From Pseudomonadota bacterium (lineage in GTDB: Bacteria; Pseudomonadota; Gammaproteobacteria; Burkholderiales; Ferrovaceae), in the NCBI GenBank assembly GCA_021811005.1, contig JAJZPY010000103.1, positions 1 to 7,016 on the forward strand: 7,016 nucleotides of DNA. The letters are read 5' to 3'. The position numbers and the translations under genes were made by a program. The notes beneath the pieces were generated by a model. The model was given only the letters and a program-made list of their open reading frames with translations, was not told the DNA's origin and made no database searches. This document shows positions 1-5,699 of this stretch, one piece after another; within the stretch, counting starts at the first letter, position 1; each line of letters starts with the position of its first letter.

Positions 1-1038
1 TTCTACTTCATCATCATGCAGGCCTTGGGTGCGCATTCCCTCTACCCCATGGAGCAACTTTCCGTGCGCGGTTACGTGGAGGTCCTGAAGGCGCTGCCCG
101 CCCTGTTGCGGGTACGCCGAGAGCTGATCCGCCATTTTCTTGCCCACCCGCCAGATCTTTTTGTGGGCATCGACGCACCGGATTTCAACCTGACTCTTGA
201 GAAGCATCTCAAGCAGGCGGGCATCCCCACGCTGCACATGGTGGCGCCCACCGTTTGGGCCTGGCGTGCCAACCGGATGCCTGCCATCCGGGAATCGGTG
301 AACGGCATTCTCTCCATTTTTCCTTTCGAGAAGCCGATTTTCGAGCAGGCCGGCATTACCATTACCGACATCGGCCATCCGCTGGCGCAACGAATTCCAC
401 AGCACGTCGATCGCCAAAAGGCCCGGCAAACCCTCGGTCTGGCCCCCGACGGTCCGGTGGTGGCCCTGTTGCCGGGCAGCCGCATTTCGGAGCTGGAATA
501 TCACGCCCGGCTGTTTGTGGCCACGGCGGCGCAGATTTCGCAACGTGTGCCTCATGCGCGTTTTGTGGCACCCCTGATCGATGCGCGAACGCGGGAACTC
601 TTTGCCAAAGCGCTGCGTTCCGTGCCCGATGCTCCGGTCATTCAGCTGGTGGAAGGCCGTGCGCATGACGTTCTGGCCGCTGCCGACGTCGCCCTCGTGG
701 CTTCCGGCACAGCCACCCTGGAAGCGGCATTGCTCAAATGCCCCATGGTGATCACCTACAAGCTGTCTGCGCTGACAGCCTGGCTGGCGCGACGCAGGGG
801 TGTTTCCGGATTCGTCGGCCTGCCCAACATCATCCTCAATCAACCGGTGGTGCCTGAACTGATCCAGGAACAGGCCACACCGCAAGCACTGGCAGAACAC
901 CTGGTGCAGTTGCTGAATGATCCGATTCGAAGGGAGGCCATGGTGCAGGCGTTTGAGCGTCTTCACCGCTTGCTGCATGCCGACTCCCATCAAGGCATAC
1001 TGCAAGGCGTGGACAAGGCGCTTCGGGATGCGGCCTGA
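1..1038 (+). CDS. lpxB: Lipid-A-disaccharide synthase LpxB (5'-partial)
   Basis: This glycosyltransferase (family GT19) joins UDP-2,3-diacylglucosamine and lipid X to form the lipid A disaccharide at the cytoplasmic face of the inner membrane. Family hallmarks are visible: VGIDAPDFN from about 163, HMVAPTVWAWR at 235-267, the LLPGSR loop at 466-483, and the ASGTATLE nucleotide-sugar segment from 700, followed by KCPMV. The frame is open from base 1, so this is a fragment. About 45-50 N-terminal residues, including the usual AGExSGD region, are missing compared with the roughly 380-390 aa of full proteins. Homology begins at the ATG at 16. The five preceding codons (FYFII) do not resemble the G-x-G-G-P-K/R that normally comes before this methionine. 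I read ATG 16 as an internal methionine rather than the true start. The 3' end overlaps rnhB by 11 bp. The family assignment is very secure. Confidence 0.95.
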   Translation, partial: FYFIIMQALGAHSLYPMEQLSVRGYVEVLKALPALLRVRRELIRHFLAHPPDLFVGIDAPDFNLTLEKHLKQAGIPTLHMVAPTVWAWRANRMPAIRESVNGILSIFPFEKPIFEQAGITITDIGHPLAQRIPQHVDRQKARQTLGLAPDGPVVALLPGSRISELEYHARLFVATAAQISQRVPHARFVAPLIDARTRELFAKALRSVPDAPVIQLVEGRAHDVLAAADVALVASGTATLEAALLKCPMVITYKLSALTAWLARRRGVSGFVGLPNIILNQPVVPELIQEQATPQALAEHLVQLLNDPIRREAMVQAFERLHRLLHADSHQGILQGVDKALRDAA

Positions 1039-1642
1039 TCGGCTGGTTCGCGCAGGCGAACCGCTGGATTTGCCATGCGGCGTGCTGTGCGGCGTGGATG
1101 AGGCGGGCCGCGGCCCGATTGCCGGCCCGGTATGCGCTGCGGCGGTGATCCTGGATCCTGCGTGCGTGCCCGCGGGGCTGGATGATTCCAAAAAGCTCAG
1201 TGCCTTGCAGCGCAGCGAGCTGGAGATGCACATCAAAAAAGAAGCAACGGCCTGGGCGGTGGCTTTTGCATCAGTCGAGGAAATTGACTGCATGAACATC
1301 TTGCAGGCCACCCTGCTGGCCATGCAGCGGGCAGTGCAGCAACTCGGACTCCGGCCCGATGCGGCTGTTTTCGACGGCACGCATTGTCCTTTGCTGCCCA
1401 TGCCGCGAATTGCCGTGGTACAGGGCGATGCCCGCATTGCGACCGTTTCGGCGGCATCCATCCTGGCGAAAACGGCGCGCGACCGGGTCATGGACGATCT
1501 GGCCCGGGAGTTTCCCCAATACGAATTTGATCGGCACAAAGGCTATCCCACGCCAGTCCACCTGGAGCGGCTGCGCGAGCATGGTCCTTCGCCGCACCAT
1601 CGCCGGTCCTTTGCTCCGGTAAAGGCATTCGCATGCAGGTGA
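1028..1642 (+). CDS. rnhB: Ribonuclease HII
   Basis: RNase HII cuts the RNA strand of RNA-DNA hybrids and nicks at ribonucleotides misincorporated in DNA, using divalent metal in the cytoplasm. The 204 aa product is close to the usual length of about 200. Visible motifs are VDEAGRGPIAGPV, with catalytic Asp24 and Glu25, then DDSKKLS, FDG with Asp116, SAASILAKTARD from residue 141, and a typical HRRSFAPV C-terminus. The fourth acidic ligand is Asp134 or Asp152; I cannot decide by eye. I chose ATG 1028 because it overlaps the lpxB stop by 11 bp and has AAGG at 1015-1018 nine bases upstream. The frame stays open back to an ATG at 917, but those 37 codons lie inside lpxB and show no RNase HII homology. 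In-frame TTG 1070 and GTG 1082 are less likely starts. It is probably translationally coupled to lpxB. Confidence 0.95.
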   Translation: MRPDRLVRAGEPLDLPCGVLCGVDEAGRGPIAGPVCAAAVILDPACVPAGLDDSKKLSALQRSELEMHIKKEATAWAVAFASVEEIDCMNILQATLLAMQRAVQQLGLRPDAAVFDGTHCPLLPMPRIAVVQGDARIATVSAASILAKTARDRVMDDLAREFPQYEFDRHKGYPTPVHLERLREHGPSPHHRRSFAPVKAFACR

Positions 1643-2418
1643 TTCGTTCCCGCGACAACCCCTTGGTGAAGACGCTGACCCAACTGGCGCATTCGGCGCG
1701 GTATCGCCGCAAGGAAGCGCAGACGGTGCTGGATGGCGTTCATCTGGTGGGTGCTTACTTGCATGCCGTGGGACGTCCCGTCGCAGTGGCTGTCAGTGAA
1801 ACCGGCCTGTCTCATCCCGAAATAACGCGCCTGCTGGCGCATCCGCTCATTCCGCCCGCATCCGTCCTGACGGATGCGCTTTTTGCCGAATGTGCCAGCG
1901 TCACGGCACCGGTGGGTATTGCCGCGATCGTGCCCATTCCGCAGCAACCGCCGGGCAAGTTGCAGGGCGAATCCTGTCTGGTACTGGAAAACATCCAGGA
2001 TCCGGGAAATCTGGGGACGCTGCTGCGCTCCGCCGCGGCGGCTGGCATGCGTCACGTCCTGCTGTCCCAGGGCTGCACCCTGGCTTGGGCGCCACGCGTG
2101 CTGCGGGCCGGGCAGGGCGCCCATTTCCAGCTGCAAGTGTACGAAAACGTTTCGCTGGCCGATTGGGCACCGCACTATGCCGGGCGCTTGGTGGGCGCGC
2201 TCATGCAGGAGGCGCGTCCTTACTGGGAACTGGATTTGAGGGGGGCAATCGCGCTGGTGATCGGCAACGAAGGGTCGGGCATTTCTCCACCCCTTCAGGC
2301 GTTGCTGCGCGAACGGGCTTGCATCCCGATGGCCCCCGGCGTGGAGTCGCTCAACGCCGCCGTTGCCGGTTCCGTGCTGCTGTTCGAGCGCGTGCGACAG
2401 CAAGCGCGGGGGCGCTGA
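1633..2418 (+). CDS. SpoU/TrmH-family RNA 2'-O-ribose methyltransferase
   Basis: This 261 aa protein is a predicted SAM-dependent methyltransferase acting on the 2'-OH of a ribose in rRNA or tRNA. All three SpoU motifs of the trefoil-knot fold are present: motif 1 NIQDPGNLGTLLRSA (Asn120, with Arg132), motif 2 LVIGNEGSGIS (208-218, Glu213), and motif 3 IPMAPGVESLNAAVAGSVLLFE (231-252, Ser239, Asn241). The N-terminal part (about 1-100) starts with IRSRDNPLVK and contains LDGVHLV, as in the substrate-binding domain of RlmB/TsnR-type enzymes. The target nucleotide cannot be read from sequence, so I give no gene symbol. ATG 1633 overlaps the rnhB stop by 10 bp and has AAAGG at 1621-1625 with a 7-nt spacer, which suggests coupled translation as the third gene visible in the lpxB operon. 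Its stop lies 6 bp from the ppsR stop on the opposite strand. Confidence 0.92.
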   Translation: MQVIRSRDNPLVKTLTQLAHSARYRRKEAQTVLDGVHLVGAYLHAVGRPVAVAVSETGLSHPEITRLLAHPLIPPASVLTDALFAECASVTAPVGIAAIVPIPQQPPGKLQGESCLVLENIQDPGNLGTLLRSAAAAGMRHVLLSQGCTLAWAPRVLRAGQGAHFQLQVYENVSLADWAPHYAGRLVGALMQEARPYWELDLRGAIALVIGNEGSGISPPLQALLRERACIPMAPGVESLNAAVAGSVLLFERVRQQARGR

Positions 2419-2423
2419 CGCCC
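2410..2423. terminator. Small GC hairpin between convergent genes (weak terminator candidate)
   Basis: GGGCG (2410-2414), loop CTGA and CGCCC (2419-2423) form a perfect 5-bp GC stem. It sits across the methyltransferase stop codon and the 6-bp gap before the ppsR stop. There is no T-tract on either side, so it is not a standard intrinsic terminator. No better terminator is visible here, and transcripts from the two genes probably run into each other. Confidence 0.2.
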
Positions 2424-2424
2424 G

Positions 2425-3243
2425 TCAGAAGCGGTGCCTGGACAGGGTCGTTTCGTGCAGGATGGTGGTGGACAGTTCTTCGATGGACGTGTTGGTCGAG
2501 TCGAGGAATGGAATGCCCTGCATGCGCATCAATGCTTCGGCTGCCTGGATTTCATGCCGGCAATTGGCAAGGGAAGCGTAGCGGCTGTCCGGTCGCCGTT
2601 CGGACCGGATCTGGTGCAGGCGCTCCGGACGAATCGACAAGCCCCATAACTTGCTGCGCCAGGGCAGCAGCACGTCCGGCAGACGCTGCTTTTCCAGGTC
2701 TTCGGGCACCAGTGGGTAGTTGGCTGCCTTGATGCCAAACTGCAGGGCAAGATAAAGGCTGGTCGGGGTCTTTCCGGAGCGCGAGACGCCCACCAGGATG
2801 AGTTCTGCTTCGCCGAAACCGTTGGCCCCCAAGCCATCGTCATGCGCCATGCTGAAATTGATGGCGTTGATGCGTTCCGTATAGCGGCTCAAGTCTCCGG
2901 TGCCATGGGATTTTCCGATGGCGTGCGATGAGGCTTTCCGCAATTCCACTTCCAGCGGGGCGATGAATACTTCAAAGAAGTCCAGCACCAGCGCTTCTGC
3001 CTTCCGCACTTCATCGCGAATGGCATCGTCCACCAGCGTGCAGAACACGATGGGCCTCCCGCCCTCCTCATGGGCTATGCGGTTGATGGTGGCCACGGCA
3101 TCCCGGGCGCGTTCCAGGGAATCGACGAAAGGCAGGGTGTGGCGTTCGAACTGCATCCCGTCGAACTGGGAAGTCAGGCTTTGCCCGAGCATTTCAGCCG
3201 TGATGCCGGTGCGGTCCGAAACGTAGAAAACATTTCTTTTCAT
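2425..3243 (-). CDS. ppsR: PEP synthase regulatory protein (bifunctional kinase/pyrophosphorylase)
   Basis: PpsR (DUF299/Kinase-PPPase family) inactivates PEP synthase by ADP-dependent phosphorylation of a threonine beside the catalytic histidine. It reactivates the enzyme by Pi-dependent removal of that phosphate, releasing pyrophosphate. The 272 aa product has the typical length. It shows VFYVSDRTGITAE near the N-terminus, SMAHDDG at about 131-137, the nucleotide-binding loop GVSRSGKT at 152-159 followed by PTSLYLALQFGIKAANYPL, PERLHQIRSERR, and a C-terminal SRHRF. I chose ATG 3243 because family members begin a few residues before the VFYVSD strand. An in-frame TTG at 3267 would add eight residues. 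Neither start has a recognisable Shine-Dalgarno sequence. It is divergent from ppsA, its predicted target, across an 86-bp gap, which supports the assignment strongly. Confidence 0.95.
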   Translation of the reverse strand: MKRNVFYVSDRTGITAEMLGQSLTSQFDGMQFERHTLPFVDSLERARDAVATINRIAHEEGGRPIVFCTLVDDAIRDEVRKAEALVLDFFEVFIAPLEVELRKASSHAIGKSHGTGDLSRYTERINAINFSMAHDDGLGANGFGEAELILVGVSRSGKTPTSLYLALQFGIKAANYPLVPEDLEKQRLPDVLLPWRSKLWGLSIRPERLHQIRSERRPDSRYASLANCRHEIQAAEALMRMQGIPFLDSTNTSIEELSTTILHETTLSRHRF

Positions 3244-3272
3244 GAAGGGGAACCGTAAAATTTTCAACAGGT

Positions 3273-3285
3273 TATGAAATTCATA
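3273..3285. promoter_or_regulatory. Perfect 13-bp palindrome in the ppsR-ppsA gap (putative operator)
   Basis: TATGAA-A-TTCATA is an inverted repeat with 6-bp arms and a single central base. It covers the proposed -35 element of ppsA (3274-3279) and lies just downstream of the predicted ppsR transcription start. A dimeric regulator bound here could affect both genes. It is short and AT-rich, so chance is possible. I do not recognise the binding protein. Confidence 0.35.
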
Positions 3286-3301
3286 GCGTATATCTTATAA
3301 T
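3274..3301 (+). promoter_or_regulatory. ppsA promoter (sigma70-type)
   Basis: A consensus -10 hexamer TATAAT is at 3296-3301. A partial -35, ATGAAA at 3274-3279 (4 of 6 matches to TTGACA), precedes it with a 16-bp spacer. Transcription would start near 3308, giving a 5' leader of about 22 nt that contains the strong ribosome-binding site of ppsA. The -10 box is flanked by TATCT (3291-3295) and AGATA (3302-3306), which form an inverted repeat around it. Confidence 0.6.
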
Positions 3302-3321
3302 AGATAACTTTTAGAGGTCAG
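3294..3321 (-). promoter_or_regulatory. ppsR promoter, overlapping the ppsA promoter
   Basis: Reading the minus strand, CTGACC (complement of 3316-3321; 4 of 6 matches to TTGACA) and TATAAG (complement of 3294-3299; 5 of 6 matches to TATAAT) are separated by 16 bp. The predicted transcript starts near 3287, leaving about 44 nt before ATG 3243. The -10 shares four base pairs with the ppsA -10 on the other strand, so the two promoters could not be melted independently. This is a prediction from sequence only. Confidence 0.4.
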
Positions 3322-3325
3322 GAGG
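3320..3325 (+). promoter_or_regulatory. Strong Shine-Dalgarno of ppsA
   Basis: AGGAGG lies four bases before ATG 3330. It fixes the start over the in-frame ATG at 3369 (Met14). It contrasts with the missing Shine-Dalgarno of the divergent regulator gene. Confidence 0.8.
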
Positions 3326-3329
3326 CTCC

Positions 3330-5699
3330 ATGGCACAGGCATATGTCCGCTGGTTCCGGCATCTTCGCATGACCGACGTGGATTCGGTGGGGGGTAAAAA
3401 CGCCTCGCTGGGCGAAATGATCAGCCAGCTTGGGCAGGCCGGGGTCCGAGTTCCGGACGGATTTGCCACCACGGCCCAAGCCTACCGGGATTTCCTGGCC
3501 CAGAACGGCCTGACGGAGCGCATCGAAAAAACGCTGGCGGCGCTGGATGTGGACGATGTTGCCAGCCTGGCAAGAGCGGGTGCGCAGATCCGTCAATGGC
3601 TTCTGGATGCGCCCTTGCCAGACCGCCTGCGCCACGAGGTCGCAACGGCGTACGCCGCGCTGCAGGGCGAAAACGGCGAACCCCCTTCCGTGGCCGTGCG
3701 CTCCTCGGCCACGGCCGAAGACTTGCCGGATGCCTCGTTTGCCGGGCAACAGGAAACCTTTCTCAATATTGCGGGCCTCGACCAGGTGTTCGAAGCCGTC
3801 AAGCACGTTTTTGCTTCGCTCTACAACGACCGGGCCATTGCTTATCGGGTCCATCAGGGATTTATTCATTCCGAAGTGGCCCTGTCGGCAGGTATCCAGC
3901 GCATGGTGCGCAGCGATCTCGGGGCAAGCGGCGTGCTGTTTACCGTGGACACCGAATCCGGCTTCGATCAGGTGGTTTTCATTACGGCCAGCTGGGGGTT
4001 GGGAGAGAGCGTGGTGCAGGGGGCAGTAAACCCTGACGAATACTACGTGAGCAAGGTGGCTTTGTCCCAGGGGCGTCCCGCGGTGCTGATGCGCAATCTG
4101 GGGTCGAAAGCCACCCGCATGGTCTATAGCGGCCATTCGGCCGCAGGCAAAACGGTCATGACCGTGGAAACCGAGGCGGCCGATCGGCAGCGGTTCTGCC
4201 TGAACGAGGCGGAACTCGAAGAACTGGCCCGTTATGCCGTCACCATCGAAACCCATTACGGACGTCCCATGGACGTGGAATGGGCTCGGGACGGATTGGA
4301 CGGCCGGCTTTATGTCCTGCAGGCACGGCCTGAAACCGTGGCTTCGCGGAAGTCGGCAGACAGCCTGGAACGGTATGTCTTGCGCGGGCAGGGCGACTTG
4401 CTGGCGACGGGGCGTGCCATTGGCCAGAAGATCGGCGCAGGTCCCGTGCGCATCGTGTTCGACCTTTCCCAGATGGACGAGGTCCGGCCCGGCGATGTGC
4501 TCGTCACGGACATGACGGACCCCAACTGGGAACCCATCATGAAGCGTGCCTCGGCCATTGTCACCAATCGCGGCGGCCGGACGTGCCATGCGGCCATCAT
4601 TGCGCGCGAACTCGGAATCCCTGCCGTCGTCGGATGCGGGCATGCCACCGAGACATTGCGCGCGGTGCCCGACGTCACGGTGTCCTGCGCCGAAGGCGAA
4701 ACCGGTCATATTTATCGCGGCCGCCTGGGGTTCGACGTCACCACAGTGGCGCTTGAGCGCATGCCGGCCATTCCGGTCAAGCTCAGCATGAACGTGGGCA
4801 ATCCGCAACTGGCCTTTTCGTTTCAGCGACTGCCCAATGCGGGAGTCGGTCTGGCACGCCTGGAATTCATCATCAGCGCGATGATCGGCATTCACCCGAA
4901 AGCCTGTCTGGAATATGCGCGGCTACCAGCCGAACTGCAACGGGACGTGATGCAAAAAACCCGCGGTTACGCAGACCCGGCCACGTTTTACCGGGAAAAG
5001 CTTGCGGAGGGCATTGCCACCCTGGCCGCTGCTTTTTGGCCCAAGAAAGTCATCGTCCGGCTGTCCGACTTCAAGTCCAATGAATACACCAACCTGGTGG
5101 GAGGCAAGCAGTACGAGCCCGTGGAAGAAAACCCCATGCTGGGCTTTCGTGGAGCGGCCCGCTATATCGCCGCATCGTTCAGGGATTGTTTTGAGCTGGA
5201 ATGCCAGGCGCTCAAGCGGGTGCGGGACGACATGGGATTCACCAACGTGGAGATCATGGTGCCTTTCGTGCGGACCCTGGCGGAGGCCGATCAGACCCTC
5301 GCCTTGCTGGGCGAACTGGGGTTGCGGCGCGGCGAGAACGGGCTGCGCATCGTCATGATGTGCGAAATTCCCGCCAACGCCATTTTGGCAGACCAGTTTC
5401 TCGAGCGTTTCGACGGGTTTTCGATCGGTTCTAACGACCTGACGCAAATGACGCTGGCCGTGGACCGAGACTCGGGGCTGGTGGCTCAAGCCTTCGATGA
5501 GCGCGACCCGGCTGTCAAAGCCCTGCTTCACATGGCCATCAGCGCGTGCCGGCGGGCCGGAAAATACGTGGGCATCTGCGGCCAGGGCCCGTCGGATCAC
5601 CCCGACCTGGCGCGCTGGCTGATGGAGGAAGGGATCGAATCCCTTTCGCTCAATCCCGATTCGATTATCGGTACCTGGTTGTTTCTGGCGGAAAAATAG
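3330..5699 (+). CDS. ppsA: Phosphoenolpyruvate synthase (pyruvate, water dikinase)
   Basis: PpsA converts pyruvate, ATP and water to PEP, AMP and phosphate, which is the entry to gluconeogenesis from pyruvate or lactate. At 789 aa it is nearly the length of the E. coli enzyme (792). Domains in order are: an N-terminal ATP-binding region (about 17-345) with GGKNASLGEM at 21-30, RSSATAED from Arg124 and QARPET at 331-336; a phosphohistidine swivel domain (about 380-455) with GGRTCHAAI carrying His420; and a C-terminal PEP/pyruvate TIM barrel (about 470-785) with CEIPANA from 678, SIGSNDLTQ at 698-706 and Cys750 in GICGQGPSDHPD. Thr418, two residues before His420, is the expected PpsR target. 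All key residues are intact. It has its own promoter and strong ribosome-binding site, is divergent from ppsR, and its last 103 bp are overlapped by the convergent amidohydrolase gene. Confidence 0.97.
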   Translation: MAQAYVRWFRHLRMTDVDSVGGKNASLGEMISQLGQAGVRVPDGFATTAQAYRDFLAQNGLTERIEKTLAALDVDDVASLARAGAQIRQWLLDAPLPDRLRHEVATAYAALQGENGEPPSVAVRSSATAEDLPDASFAGQQETFLNIAGLDQVFEAVKHVFASLYNDRAIAYRVHQGFIHSEVALSAGIQRMVRSDLGASGVLFTVDTESGFDQVVFITASWGLGESVVQGAVNPDEYYVSKVALSQGRPAVLMRNLGSKATRMVYSGHSAAGKTVMTVETEAADRQRFCLNEAELEELARYAVTIETHYGRPMDVEWARDGLDGRLYVLQARPETVASRKSADSLERYVLRGQGDLLATGRAIGQKIGAGPVRIVFDLSQMDEVRPGDVLVTDMTDPNWEPIMKRASAIVTNRGGRTCHAAIIARELGIPAVVGCGHATETLRAVPDVTVSCAEGETGHIYRGRLGFDVTTVALERMPAIPVKLSMNVGNPQLAFSFQRLPNAGVGLARLEFIISAMIGIHPKACLEYARLPAELQRDVMQKTRGYADPATFYREKLAEGIATLAAAFWPKKVIVRLSDFKSNEYTNLVGGKQYEPVEENPMLGFRGAARYIAASFRDCFELECQALKRVRDDMGFTNVEIMVPFVRTLAEADQTLALLGELGLRRGENGLRIVMMCEIPANAILADQFLERFDGFSIGSNDLTQMTLAVDRDSGLVAQAFDERDPAVKALLHMAISACRRAGKYVGICGQGPSDHPDLARWLMEEGIESLSLNPDSIIGTWLFLAEK

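Noticed and set aside
917..1027. A longer rnhB start at ATG 917.
   Set aside because: The extra 37 codons lie inside lpxB, match nothing in RNase HII and would make the protein unusually long; ATG 1028 has AAGG at good spacing.
1543..2403. A 286-codon minus-strand open frame opposite the RNA methyltransferase.
   Set aside because: The plus frame has all three SpoU motifs; the minus frame is low-complexity shadow with no start signals.
1890..2732. A 280-codon plus-strand frame crossing the end of the methyltransferase into ppsR.
   Set aside because: It is out of frame with the first gene and antisense to the second, both confidently identified; its Gly/Arg/Ala-rich sequence has no domain signal.
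3318..4895. A 525-codon open frame on the minus strand opposite ppsA.
   Set aside because: It lies fully antisense to a well-conserved ppsA, shows no recognisable motif, has His/Arg/Gly-rich composition typical of a GC-rich shadow frame, and has no promoter or ribosome-binding site.
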